Source of the DNA: Boletus sp. NGJ
Taxonomy: Eukaryota; Basidiomycota; Agaricomycetes; Boletales; Boletaceae
Direction of reading: 5' to 3'
Assembly: GCA_019096195.1 (NCBI GenBank)
Contig: JAGTXK010000134.1
Location: forward strand, 434,001 to 498,000
DNA length: 64,000 nt
In this document: piece after piece, positions 45,726-57,792 of the stretch
Layout of the letters: each line of letters begins with the position of its first letter
Numbering within the stretch: the first letter of the stretch is position 1
Notes under the pieces: generated by a model
Seen by the model: the letters and a program-made list of their open reading frames with translations, nothing else
What the model was told of the DNA's origin: nothing
Database searches by the model: none
Program-made: the position numbers and the translations under genes

Positions 45726-46295
45726 TGTTAAGAACGGACAACTCTGATGCAACTCCGAAGGACCGGAGTTACTTGAGGGTGTCAGGACTTGGCTTCACCT
45801 TATGTGGTGCACCCTTGCTCGAGTCCGATGTCCCGGATTTCGAGGACGTAGGAGGATCAGAGGTTTGGACTCGATGTAGTCGAACGTCAAGTCGAGCAGA
45901 GGGTTGGAGTGAGTCGTCGAGACTCGGACGGGAGACAGGAGGAGTGTTCAGAGTTGATATTCGAACTGACTTTACAGGAGTAGTACTGAGGGTTTATATA
46001 CGATCGGAACGAAGGTATTAGTAACAGAGTTCGTAAGGTGTAATGAGTAACAGGACAGAGATGGGACCTCGCCAGAGCAGTGCTCCTAAGCGAGACAGAC
46101 ACTGGGTCAGAGACAACTATAAGGCAGGACCAGGATGGATGAAGAAGCATAGGTTATGTACAAAAGGAGAAGTATGAATACTATAGTGAGGGTGTTACAA
46201 GTCTGAGGGTATGAGGACGTACTCCGAGGGAGAACATGCCGGAGTTATGGACAGAGTGCCGGAGTTGGACTTGTCGAATTACACGGGATATGACA
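45726..46295 (-). repeat. LTR of Gypsy copy A (gag-side)
   Basis: A 570 bp repeat matching 39,018-39,587. The gag start lies almost directly inside it, so in sense orientation the leader between LTR and gag is very short. Confidence 0.92.
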
Positions 46296-46458
46296 AGCCC
46301 ACAAACATGGGTTTACACAGTCAATATAGAATATATAGAAATCAAACCCAAATCAATTAAACAAAAAAATTTCACTACCATAGCTCTTATTGGTCTACTG
46401 TATGTAGTTGAAACATAGTGACTATGTTAGCTACCAGTAACATACAGTAGTTGAAACA
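46296..46458. other. AT-rich spacer between the Gypsy copies
   Basis: About 160 bp of AT-rich, CpG-free DNA with a short repeated CAGTAGTTGAAACAT-like motif (near 46,390 and 46,446). No gene. Confidence 0.5.
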
Positions 46459-47023
46459 TGTTATGAACAGACAACTCTGATGCAACTCTGATGAACTGGA
46501 GTTACTTAAGGGTATTGGAACTTGGCTTTATCTTATGTGGTGCACCCTTGCTCAAGTCCAATGTCCTGGATTTTGAGGACATAGGAGGATCAGAGATATG
46601 GACTCGACATGGTCAAATATCAAGTTGAGCAGAGGTTAGAGTGAGTTGTTAAGACTTGGACAGAGGACAGAAGTGATGTTCAGAGTTGATTTTTGAACTG
46701 ATTCTACAGGAGTACCGAGGGTTTATATATGATTGGAATCGAGATTACTAACAGAGTTCATAAGGTATAATGAGTAAAAGTAGCTGAGTAAAGAGAACAG
46801 AGATGAGACCTGGCCAGAGTGGTGCTCCTAAGCGAGACAGACACTGGTTTGAAGACAGCTATGAAGTGGAGCTAGGACAGATCAGAAAGCATAGGTTTAA
46901 GTATGAATGAAGAAGTATGAATACTATATAGGGAGGGTATGAGAGTGTGCTCCAGAGGAGAATGTGCTGGAGTTATGGACAGAGTGCTAGAGTTGGACTT
47001 GTCAAATTACACAGGATATGACA
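46459..47023. repeat. LTR of Gypsy copy B (left)
   Basis: A 565 bp repeat starting TGTTATGAACAG and ending GGATATGACA, clearly homologous to the copy A LTR but CpG-depleted, with TG or CA at most positions where A has CG. Confidence 0.9.
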
Positions 47024-47160
47024 GTATCCCCCTCTTAGGCCTGAACCCCTGAAGGCCTAGGTGAGAGACAATGCAGAGTGGAGGAAAATTGGAGTTCGAA
47101 AAAAGGTATAAAGGGTGAGGGTGTGTTCTGGCCAATTTCACATACCCTTTACTTCTCACC

Positions 47161-47825
47161 ATGTCTGACCTTGATGACATCAAGGAATGGTCTGACGAGT
47201 GCATTGTGAAGAATGAGGATGATGACAAAGAGGTTAGTGTGGCCAAGTACACCAAACACAGGCCTGGAAAGAGGAGGTGGAGAGGAGGGCATGTGAGAAG
47301 GAAGAGAAGGTGTGTTGTGAGGCCGAGGAGGAGGCTGTACGCAGGGTGAGTCGTTTTAACCAGAGTTTGTCAGAACTAACTGGACTTTCACAGGCAAAGG
47401 AGATTAGGGTGCATCAAAGCATCAAATAAGGGAAGAAGAGGGAGGTGGCAGAGCAACTGTGCTCCTGCTGCAACAACCAGGGTCTTGAGTGCATGCTTGG
47501 CCCTGGGAAGTCAAGATTGTGCGTCAAGTGTTGTGATGTGAAGGTGAAGTGTGAGTGGCCTGGCAAGGAGCAGCCAGAGAAGTGGAGGAAACAGAGAAAG
47601 GTAGGAGGGGACAAGGCAGGGCCCAGTAGCTCCAATGGAGGGGAAGCTGAGTCTAGGAAGATGGAGGGGCTCTTGGAGATCCTTTGGGAGATCTGAGATG
47701 CCTTGAAGTTACAAAACAGGTGGCTCGACCGGCAGAATTCTCTGCTGGAGCACCTGGTGGAACTGAAAGTAGAGGAGGTGCATGGAAGTGAGGAGGAGGA
47801 GGAGGTAGAAGAAGGGGAGGAGAAG
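47161..47825 (+). pseudogene. Accessory Zn2Cys6-like gene of Gypsy copy B (fossil)
   Basis: Counterpart of the antisense gene of copy A. The start MSDLDDIKEWSDECIVKNED, the following intron, and all six cysteines (CSCCNNQGLEC, then LCVKCCDVKVKC) are recognisable with the same spacing. The leucine-rich helix follows and the acidic end runs into pol sequence. It is broken. Shared presence in both copies shows the gene is a standing part of this element family. Confidence 0.75.
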
Positions 47826-47829
47826 TTCC

Positions 47830-48664
47830 CCTGTATCTCTGACCTCCTGGATGCTCTGAGCCACACGAAGATATATACCAAAATTGATCTCCAGCATGCC
47901 TACCACCTGGTCCATATTGCCAATGGAGACAAATGGGAAACTTCCTTCCAAATGCACTATGGCTCCTATGAGTGGCTGGTAATGCCTTTCAGCCTTATCA
48001 ACACCCCTGCAGCTTTCCAACAGTTTGTCAATACTGTATTTGCAGATCTTCTAGATGTTAGTGTGACTGTCTACCTGGACAACATTCTGATCTTCTCCAC
48101 AGATAAAACCACTCATAGAGAACATGTCCAGGAAGTCCTCTGTCAACTCCGCAAACATGGCCTTTACACAAAACCCAAGAAGTGCAAATGGTCCACCAAC
48201 ACTACAGAGTACCTTGGCTACATTATCACACCCTCCAGTTTTACTATGTCTTTGGACAAAGTCAAGGCTGTGCAGGACTGGCTGGAACCTCATAAAGTCA
48301 AGGACATTCAGTCTTTCCTTGGATTTGCTAAATTCTACCAGTGTTTTATCACCAACTATTCTGATATCATCATTCTGCTAATCTGGTTGATCTGCAAAGG
48401 TATTCCTTGGGTCTTTGGAGATAACTGTCGATCTGCCTTTCTTTTGCTAAAGGAAGCCTTCATCACTGCTCCCATTCTTACCCATTGGGCTCCCGATGCT
48501 CCAATGATTATAGAAACCAACACCTCTGACTATGCCATCGCCGGGATTCTCTCTATCTGCTGTCCAGTTGAAGAACTCCAGCCCATCGCCTTCTTTTCAT
48601 GGACGCTCACTGCTCTAGAGCTCAATTACGACATACATGACAAGGAGCTCCTTGCCATCCATGA
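47830..48664 (+). pseudogene. Reverse transcriptase / RNase H part of copy B (fossil)
   Basis: Shows the RT palm region ([20 protein letters not shown]), the catalytic LDNIL in place of LDDIL, the RT thumb (HKVKDIQSFLGFAKF) and the start of RNase H (PMIIETNTSDYAIAGIL). It stops at the hAT insertion. On the plus strand, opposite to the gag of the same copy. Confidence 0.85.
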
Positions 48665-48672
48665 GTCTTTAC

Positions 48673-51600
48673 TAGTGTTCTAAAGTCCAGTCCAGTCCGG
48701 TCCTTTTGGTGACCACAATGTGTTGGGACCAGACCAGGACTGATAAGGACCAGTCCTGTGTGGTCTTAGCTAGAGAAAGGACCGGTCCCCAAATGAAAAA
48801 CTGCCCTCAAGTAGATGATTTATTCCTGCAAAACAGCAACAATATTAATGCAGCATGCCCCAAACCACAGCTTACAACATGTATCATGCATGGAATGGAG
48901 TATATAAGTCTATCCACCATAGCTCAATGCCTGTATTGTAAAACTACCATCTACCATATCCACCAAAAGTAGCCCAACATCCGTGCACCATCATACCCAT
49001 AAGTCTTGTGTCATTTTCTTCCTGCCGCGCATCTGCCATCATTTGGCAATGTCAGAAACACGGAAATCAACCCGACAGAGAGTTCCCACTGCGAAGGTCC
49101 AAGAAAACACTGGTCAGCCAAGAAAAAACAGTATGCACTCTTGACCGCCCAAGTCAAAAGCAGTGCTTCCCCACAATGCGAAATCCAAGAAAAGAAAATA
49201 CATGTCAAGCACGAGCGAGATGGAATCAACAGACAACGGAAGCGAGAGCTCCCTTGAGGCTGAGCAATCAGACAAGCACCCCAATGCTCATTCAGCTCGC
49301 TCGAGGAAACAACAAAGAAAGGAGAAAAGACACAAACACAAGAGTATATCGTCAGTCGAGGTGCAGATAGACTTGACCATGGAGCTGGAGATGGTCACGG
49401 ACAGGGCTAGTAGCCCACCTGGGCACAAGTTTGAGATGGTCGACAGTGAGGTATGTAATTGCCTGCTGTAACATCAGTTAGCATGTCTAATATAGAAAAG
49501 GACGACCTCGAAGAAAGACATCGCACCTCTGAGGCGGTCATACATGTAGTCAAGAAAGACAGCACGAAGGACTTACTTACTATCTTCTCCAACACTACCA
49601 AAGTCACATTCGTGTGTGCAAATGATGAGACAGAAACCAAGATGGAAACCCTGACGGGTCACTGGTGTACCATATGCAAGTGAATACACACAAACTAATG
49701 CGTGCATGTTGTGAACTCACCGACAATCATTGAAAGGAATGATGAGAAACTCGTACAGAAACACAGTAGACGTAAAGCCTTCTTCACTGGCGGTAATTCC
49801 ACATGTCGACGACACATCCGAATCCACTACGAATTGTATAAGAAACGTTGTGCAGAAAAAGATATCCTTGAAAATCACCTTGCTATACCACCAAAAGTTT
49901 TGGAAGCCCAGAAAGCAAAGGGAAAGAGTGGCCAGCAAAGTATTTCTGGAATGTTGATGAAGAGGGTAGAGCGAACCTTCTCATGGACAGAGGTGTTGAA
50001 GGCTGTTGCAGAGTTTGTCGTTTGTGATGACCACATGGGTGAAAGACAATGTGGCTCAGAACACGAGCTAACCATGAGGCGGATAGTCGCTTGCAGTTGT
50101 TGATAAGGCGTTGTTCAGGAATAGCCTTGTGGCGATGCGACCAAAGTCTACCAACGCTGACTTGCCATCAGGACACAATGTCAAGACGTTCATTCACAAT
50201 GCGTTCACGGCCTTTCTCAAGCAGCTCAAAGAGGAGCTAGCGGTAAGTCAACCCAATCATCTTTTTCTCTCTCATTGACTGGCTTTTGTGTAAGTTAAAT
50301 GTTGCCGGTCGTATCTCAACCACGATGGACCTTTGGTCAGTCGATCAGACGAAGGCTGCTTTCCTCGGCATTACAGCACACTGGATCAATGGTATGATTG
50401 GGTTGAACTCAGAACCGTCGAAATGGACTCTACGCTCCGAAGTCATTGCATTCCATGGAATTGTTGGAGCACACACCGGTGACAACATTGGCCACTACTT
50501 TGTAGGTCTTTGTGAGCAAGTCAGAATCATTTTGAAGGGGTCAAGCAAGGTGCGTGTACAAGCCCTTTTGATATTATGTTGTTTCAACTGAACCATCTCA
50601 CCCTAGCTACTTTGTATCACTGCCAACAATGCTAGTAACAATGATGCCATGTGTGACAAAATTGAGCAAGTCCTCCACTGACGCAATGTATTTTCATTCG
50701 ACCCCACATACCACCGTCTACCGTGTCTCGCCCATGTTGTTAATCTATCTATTGTCGCCATCATGTCTACTATAACAAGAATTTCAAGCGTGGAGACTAC
50801 AGCTAGTATCTGGGAGTTTGATCCTGATCTCACTGGTAACCGCATTCTCGAAGACTCTCTGGATGCCATTGCTGCAGTCCACACATTGGCTGTCAAGGTA
50901 CATTCTTATCCTTATTTTTACTGCTTTTGCTGACTTCGAATGTCCTTATTGTACAGATACAATGTTCGACTCAATGGCTCGAGTACTTCAAGTCGCTTCA
51001 AGCCAAATATGGCATCATCCTGCCACTCAAGATCCCCCTCCATAGCAACGTGCGTTGGGGCACAGCTGACACCATGTTGGCGTGGTCATACAGCCTTCGC
51101 CAACCCATCAACCTGTTCATCAAGTCCGCAGATGAACTATTTGGCCCAATCATGACAATTCGGCGGAACAGCCATGTGGAGAAGCGCATCCTGTGGACTG
51201 CCTTCTTACTCGGAGCTTGTAACTGGGAGATTATCAATGACACACACGCAATCATTTCCGAAGCAAACAAGATTCAGCAATACTTTTCATCCGAGCAACA
51301 CATGACTCTTTGGTGCGCAATCCCTGTGCTTGAGGAGCTACAGAGCGCATGGGAGTCGAAGAGAGCTGACGCAAAGTACAAACGGTATCATGCCGCCATC
51401 AATAGTGGTCTCACAAAGATTGGAAAATACTACGCGAAGCTTGATGAGAAGCCGGTGTATATCTTAGCCCTTGGTATGTTTATTCTACGTGTATTCTAAC
51501 ATTCACTAACGATCATTAGTCCTACACCCTTACTACAAATTACATTACATCGAAATGGCATGGGGAGGAGTAAATGAGCAAGAAGAAGAATGTGCAAAGG

Positions 51601-52458
51601 GAAACATGCATGCCAAAAACTGGTATGACGAAGCGCTGCAAGTCGTCGAGAATACCCTTCGAGAGTATTGGGAAGAAACACAGGCTAAGACGCCATTCAA
51701 GCCCACTTCAGTGTCATCGCAGCCCAAACCCAACACTATGCTAGAGTCCGAATTTGATCGTCACCAACGTGAGTTGATTGAAAAGGCCCAGCAAGAGAAT
51801 AATCAATCGATCGGATGGGCTGCCGAGCTACACCAATATCTCACAATCATTGACAATGTCACAAAGGAGACAGATGTGGTCGAGTGGTGGGCGGTGAGTT
51901 TCTTGGTCCCTTTGCTATCACATAGTAATGTCAACGATATGAACCACACAGTGACATATCCAACTCTTGCACGTGTTGCCAAGGATATCTCTGCCATTCC
52001 TGCATCTTCAGTACCATGTGAACGATTGTTTTTGGCAGGTGCAGAGATTGCGACTGACCATTGTTCCCACCTGGGATCAGAGAGATTCGAAGAACTACAA
52101 ATACTTAAGCATTCCTGACACCATTCTATCTTTGATTGTGCACATGCCAACACATGCAATGTCGAAGAGGTTATATTGCAAGATTTCAAGGAGCTACATG
52201 ATCTGGACAAGGAGGCAGGGGGTCATGATAAGGACATTGAGTTGGTTGATACTTAGACTATGCTATGTTGTGTATGTCATATGAGGACTGGTCCGGACTG
52301 GTCTGTATCGGTCCTCACGTCTGATGAGAAATCATAGGACTGGGACCGCAATTTTTTGAAATGAGCAAGGACTGGGACTGCGGTCCGGTCCTAAATTGGT
52401 CCAGTCCAGTCCAGTCCCTGGTCCTTGACTGGTCCTGGGACTGGTCCTTCAAACACTA
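48673..52458 (+). mobile_element. hAT DNA transposon inserted in Gypsy copy B
   Basis: A 3,786 bp element flanked by the perfect 8 bp duplication GTCTTTAC (48,665-48,672 and 52,459-52,466), the hallmark of hAT. Ends are TAGTGTT...AACACTA. Both subterminal regions (about 48,680-48,790 and 52,285-52,450) are crowded with GGACTGG/CCAGTCC/GGTCC repeats, probable transposase-binding sites. It carries one transposase gene. It inserted into the RNase H part of the retroelement, so it is younger than copy B. Confidence 0.95.
49163..52256 (+). pseudogene. hAT transposase with two in-frame stops
   Basis: Multi-exon transposase. N-terminal basic/acidic lead (MLPHNAKSKKRKYMSS); BED-like zinc finger (GHWCTICK, then GGNSTCRRHIRIHYELYKKRC); RNase-H-like core with ISTTMDLWSVDQTKAAFLGI (catalytic Asp), RLPCLAHVVNLSIV and the block beginning LKIPLHSNVRWGTADTML; C-terminal dimerisation domain beginning YPTLARVAKDISAIPASSVP followed by CERLFLAGAEI. 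Introns of 45-60 bp fit, for example 50,038-50,097 and 51,893-51,952. Two stops interrupt it: TGA at 50,679-50,681, where HRRNVF is expected, and TGA at 52,116-52,118, where KHSW is expected. The frame then stays open to TAG at 52,254-52,256. Both stops are single-transition changes. The exon 1 to exon 2 joint near 49,450 is unclear. Confidence 0.88.
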
Positions 52459-52466
52459 GTCTTTAC

Positions 52467-52745
52467 AGACTTGGTGACATCATCTCAAAGGCTCCAGCAC
52501 TCCAATCAACATCGTTACCAACCACAAGAACTTGAAGTACTTCACTACCTCAAAACTCCTGACCTGCTGGCAAGCCCAGTGGTCGGAGTTCCTCTTCCAA
52601 TTCCATATGATTGTCCACTTTTGCCCTAGATGACTTGGCATGAAACCTGATGCCCTTACTAGATGCTGGGATGTCTATCCCAAAGAGGGGGATAAGAACT
52701 ATGCTTGCATCAATCTGCACAATTTCTACCCCATCTTTAAACAGG
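52467..52745 (+). pseudogene. RNase H / linker part of copy B (fossil)
   Basis: Continues the retroelement past the hAT. The TDHKNLEYF-like region appears as NHKNLKYFTT, and the sequence runs toward the integrase before the solo LTR. Confidence 0.75.
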
Positions 52746-52749
52746 AATA

Positions 52750-53693
52750 GTGTTATGGTTATAGAAGGGGGTACATCTTTTTCTCTCCCTTCTTCCTCCT
52801 CCTGGACTCTGGGACGACCTATTCTTTGATGCCTCCAACTACCCGGGATTCCCCCGCAATGCCCACACAAGCACCACCCCATCTCGGAACTCCCTTTCTG
52901 AGTGATGCACCGCCATGGCTGTGACACAGCCCTCTCTATTTCACCTCCTATGTATTTCACCTCTGATACAATCATAGACATTGCCTCCTCAGCTGTGCTC
53001 TCTTGCATACTCAGCCCAGTATTCCACCTTCCTTATTTGACCCATGACATGATCCTTTCTGGTAATACTTACGATTACCATATACGATACAAAGCCTGCC
53101 CTGAATAGGGAAGGCCTATTTATACAGGCGTCCGCCCTTCATGTAAATCCCAACCTAGATCTACACTACTTCCTGTGTAATCTACCAGCTCTCCCAGCTC
53201 TCGGTTCCACTTCACCTCAGAAGCCTGCGCCCACTCTGGAGGTGATCACCACAGTGCTTGTGATCGTCCTTCTCATCACTTCGCACTTGTGTGGCCTCGT
53301 CGCCATGTTCGCTCGCGTTACTAGCCTATGGCAACTCCAACGCCAACAGAGGTTGGCCTATGTAAGCCCAGAACTCTGCCACTGGCAGCATAGTAAATCC
53401 AGGACTCTGCCACTGGCACCCGTATTGGTCAGGACTCCACCACTGACCCCCATATAGGATAGGTCTGCCCTTCCTTTCGGATTGCGCCACCATCCTCAAA
53501 GTCCGAGACTCCGACATCAGTCATAGAGTAACAGCTCCAACCCCAAGGAAGGCTTTATGTTAAAGCTAGCTGTCAGTCCCTAGTCCAAGGAACCTTTGGG
53601 CCTTGGGAGGTATTTTCCCCTCAAGTCCGGCTAGTCCAGTAATCACACAGGGTTGATTACTCAGGAATGTGTCACTTGTTACACGGTGTAACA
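52750..53693 (+). repeat. Solo LTR (family 2) inside Gypsy copy B
   Basis: 944 bp starting TGTTATGGTTATAG and ending ACACGGTGTAACA, flanked by AATAG (52,745-52,749) and AACAG (53,694-53,698), a 5 bp duplication with one transition. A TATTTATACAGG box near 53,111 suggests plus orientation. The same family occurs in inverted orientation at 61,698-62,670. It is richer in CpG than its host element, in line with a later arrival. Confidence 0.88.
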
Positions 53694-53698
53694 AACAG

Positions 53699-55260
53699 CT
53701 CGCTTCTTCTCTCTGCACTACTTATCTTGCAGCCCCAGTACTTCAGGCTAGCACCCTGTTTGATGTAGAGCAACTCCACAGTGACATCCTATCCACACTC
53801 CCCTCCAACCCACTCACCAAACTACACATGTCCTCCTCCGATCTAGACTCACGCTGGTCAGTCAATAAAAACAGCTTCCTCTGTCTCAACAAATGCATCT
53901 ACATCTCTGATGCTAATGACCTCCATCTCCAAGTCCTCTGGTACAAACACAACCATCCCCTCTCTGAACATTTCAGCCAAAATCAGACATTGGAACTTGT
54001 ATGCTGCAAATACACTTGGCCAAAGATATGGATGTTCATCAAAGAATATGTCTCCTCCTGCACCACTTGCGCCCATACAAAGATCCCAAGACACCAACCC
54101 TACAGATTGTTGAAACAACTCCCCATTCCCGAGAAGCTGTGAAACTCCATCTCTATGGATTTCATTGAGAAACTCGCCTTGTCCTTCAGATTCACCACCA
54201 TCCTTGTTGTCATGGATCAATTATCCAAACAGTGCATTTTCATCCTGACATACGACACAGTAACTTCCCCGGACTTGGCAAGACTCTTCCTACTCCATGT
54301 CTTTTCTAAGCACGGAGTTCCCTCTCACATTACCTCCGATCAAGGTTCGGAATTTGTCTCACACTTCTTCTGCTCACTTGGGAAAGCTCTCAACATCCGC
54401 CTCCACTTTACCTCTGGCTATCATTCCAAAGGAGACGGTCAGACAGAATGTATGAACCAGACACTCGAACAGTACCTCCACATATATTGCAATTACCAGT
54501 AAGACAACTAGTCCAAACTCCTTCCATTAGCGGAGTTCACATACATACAACAATGCTCCGAGTGCTACTACCAGTGTCTCCCCATTCTTTGCCAATAAAG
54601 GCTACCATCCCAATGTCACAGTACACCCTGAGTGCAACCTCACCTCTGCCAAAAGCCCAGGAATATTCTGTAGACCTCAATTCCCTCCACAATTACCTCT
54701 GTGAAGAGATAGCTGCCATCCAAAAGCATTATCAAGGACCCACAGATGCTAGGCGATCTCTGGCACCAGACTTCAAAGTTGGTGATTTGGTCTTCATAAA
54801 AGCCAAGTACTTCCACTCCACTAGGCCTTCAGAAAAACTCTCTGAGAAGAACCTAGGGTCCTACCCAATTATTGCTCAGGCAGGCTTCTACTTCTTCACT
54901 CTCTGACTCCCTGAGTTAATGAAATCCATTCACCTGGTCTTTCATGTCTCACAACTAGAACCCTCCGTATCCAACACCATACCTAATTGGGTACAATCTT
55001 CGCCATCTCTGGTTGAAGTAGACGGAGAACCAGAATATGAAGTTTCAAAGGTTCTCAACTCAAAAATAGACTGATGTTGCCAAAACTGCAAACTCCTGTA
55101 CCTCATCCAGTGGTTGGGATACAAAGAAACAGACAAAGAAACCTCCTGGCTTCTAGCCACCAAACTCAGCCATGCTTCTGAACTTGTCCATGACTATCAC
55201 ACTCACTATCTGGACAAGCCTGGACCTCACTCCACATGACCAGAAACAAACTCCATTTAA
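53699..55260 (+). pseudogene. Integrase and C-terminal part of copy B (fossil)
   Basis: Recognisable pieces: zinc-binding region ending SSCTTCAHTKIPRHQPY, catalytic core with SMDFIEKLALS and HITSDQGSEFVSHFF, linker with ARRSLAPDFKVGDLVFIKAK, and the C-terminal block with FHVSQLEPS and a chromodomain-like stretch. Broken. Confidence 0.82.
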
Positions 55261-55279
55261 GAAGGGGAAAAAAGAAAAA

Positions 55280-57690
55280 GACAAGTAATCTACTATACTA
55301 CTTCTTCCTCTTCCTCTTCTTCTCCCTCTTCTTCTCCCTCCTCTCCATTTTCCTTGATTACCTCTGCAGCCAATCTGGCCAACTCCGACTCCACCTGAGT
55401 GGGTAGCAGTCCTTCTTTGTGATCTTATTGAATCCTTGGAAGTTGACACAAAGGCAGAGTGAACTGTCCTTCTTACAAATGAAGAGGACTGGGGCAGTGT
55501 GGGTGGAGGAAGAGGGTTGGATGAAGCTCATGGCTAGGTGTTCATCAAGGAAGGTACAAAGAGAGCTGAGTTTGGAGATGGACAGGGAGTAGGTAGTTCC
55601 CAAGGGATGAGAGGCTCCTTCCTCCAGATTGATCTTCAGATTATATTCCCGGTGTGAAGCAAGCTAGGAAGCCTTGCTCTTGCTGAAAACATTGGGGAAA
55701 TCATGGTACTCCGGAAGAATACTGGAAAGGTCGACTGGTTCTGGGGGAGTGGTGGAAGGGAGCAGAGATTGCTCTCCTGGGGACAGAGTTGCAAGCTAAA
55801 TTGAACAGAGCCCTCAAGGCAACAAGCTAGAGCAAATGCTAGGGCACTAATGAGCGTGATGGGCAGAGTTTTGCAGCCAGAGAAATGTGGTGGATCAGGT
55901 GTGGTGTCAGCCGGAGAAAGGGATTCCAGAGGCTGCAGAGGGGAGCTCAGAGTTGCTGGCAAATATGACTTGGATGAATAGAATGTGATACTGCTCATGA
56001 CCTAGTCAATCAACAGATTGTGGTGGATGAGCCAGTTATATTCTAGTACAATAGAACAGGCAGAGTCCAGTGGAGTGACATAGAAAATTGTCAGGGTGGT
56101 GTCACTGGTTGTGAAGTGGACTGAGAGATTAATGGCTTGGGTGATCATACTGTTGGTAGTTTCATTGAAGAGATGGAGCTGGAGTGGAGAGACAGGATAG
56201 GTTGAAAGTTTATTTTTATTAATGAATGAAGTATCTATGAAACAGTCAAAGAAGCCTGAATCTATGAGCATGGAAAAGGATGGAATTTGATAGGAGACTA
56301 GGGAGACAGAGGGCATGAGGGATTTGGGGTCAGAAAGAGCAGACATGTTGAGGTGAATCTCCTTAGCTGCACATGTGGGTTCAACATGACTTCCAGTCTG
56401 TGCAGAGTCATGGAGGTCATGGATTATTTTTTTGCCTCCAAGATGGAGATCTCTGGTTTGATTTCCAGAGTTGTGGTCACTGTGCAACCCTTGGATGCAC
56501 TGGAGGTTGACTTCGGGCAATCCTTTGCCATGTGACCAGCTTGGCCATTGAACATGCAAAGCTTGTTATTGAACCTGTGCTTTCTCTCATCTGAGGTGAG
56601 CTTGCTGTCTTTTCCTAACTTGGACAACAAGTCCAGCTTCGGATGGGCAGAGATGCTCCTTTGCCTTTGGACTCCTTGGAGTCCTTGGCACTACTGGAGG
56701 GGTGCAGAGAGGATGATGCAGTGGAGGTGGATGGTTTGGGGGCAGAGGATGGGGTCAACACTTTTGTCTGCCTGCTGACTTCCAACTTGCACTCCCAATA
56801 GCACACGTCAATAGCCTGTGCAAGGCTTCAGAGTTCAGAGAGCATCAGGGGTTTCCCAACACACAATAACTCATCCTTGATATGGTCTGGCGACTGTTAT
56901 AGAAGTGGTGCTGGAGGGCACCTTCTCTGTAACCGCAGATTTGCAAAGCGATCCGGTTAAACTTGACCACATATTTGTTTATGTGTTGAGTGTCCTTCAT
57001 CAACAAGTGGTCAAGTTGGTGCTCTGCATCTCCAACAGGGTTGTGTGGACTGAAATTGGTCTGAGGCTCTAGGATGAACTCCTTGAAGTTGTCCATCCAG
57101 AGAGGACGGAAGGTGGGATCTTCCATCTGAAGAAGGTCTGGTTTGAACCATTCCAGTGTCATGCCCTTTAGGTAGGACTGCGTGAAGGTAACTTTGGTGT
57201 GGTCCATCCTGAAAGCCTTCAGGCAGTCTTGGAAGTTGAGTTTGCACTGCACCAGGAAGACCTGGAGTTTGTGGGGCTCTGTCCTGTCAAACTGGTCTGG
57301 TTCCCAGACTTTAGTGCATGATGTGTGGTTAGAGGGATGATGTATGAAGTGAGTGAGGCCTTTGATGGCATCGCTGAGCAGTGCAGTGTCTTGTGGGATG
57401 TGCTCATTGTTGGAGTCTGAGGGAACATTGTCATTGGGGAAGTCGGAATCATCATCCAACAGGTCATCTCCAGGAATATCCAGGATGTCGCTAGAGTGTT
57501 GGCTTGTGAGTGGGGAGGTGGTGGAGTCATTATCAGTGGGTAACTTGACGATGTGCACTCCTGGAGTAGGGGACTCCAGGAGTGGTCATAACTGTGAGGT
57601 GGAGGTGGGGGTTCATTGAGCAGAGAAGCTTTAGAACTGGTTGACAAGTTCTGGACCTTGCCGACTGCTGCTGAATGTGCTCAACAGATT
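55280..57690 (-). pseudogene. Protease-gag part of copy B (fossil)
   Basis: On the minus strand: the end of the accessory gene near 55,300-55,390, the pre-RT segment (MGTTYSLSISKLSSLCTFLD), a protease region (MLIDSGFFDCFIDT in place of LVDSGSSDCFIDT), a knuckle (CMFNGQAGHMAKDCPK) and gag (LEPQTNFSPHNPVGDAEHQL). Orientation is opposite to the pol pieces of the same copy. Broken. Confidence 0.82.
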
Positions 57691-57792
57691 ATATCATGGC
57701 AGAGGGATTTGCACCTAGGGCATGAGTCTGGGATCTAGTAGTGTGTGTAGCCATAATATGAGACTCATTTGCAAGTGGGAGTTTAAATATAC

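Larger units (their letters stand above)
39018..46295 (-). mobile_element. Gypsy (chromovirus-like) LTR retrotransposon, copy A, broken
   Basis: A 7.28 kb element with both LTRs (39,018-39,587 and 45,726-46,295, 570 bp each). Sense is minus. Parts in sense order: gag (about 45,690-44,500), zinc knuckle near 44,430, aspartic protease near 44,150, reverse transcriptase (about 43,260-42,750), RNase H (about 42,600-42,350), integrase (about 41,900-41,000) and a short C-terminal domain to about 40,620. An opposite-strand accessory gene lies at 39,743-40,536. The two LTRs differ at about 36 of 570 sites by eye (about 6%), almost all transitions, so the copy is old but not ancient. Gag-pol is broken in several places. 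The bases outside the LTRs (CTATG left, AGCCC right) do not match, so no target duplication is seen. Confidence 0.9.
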
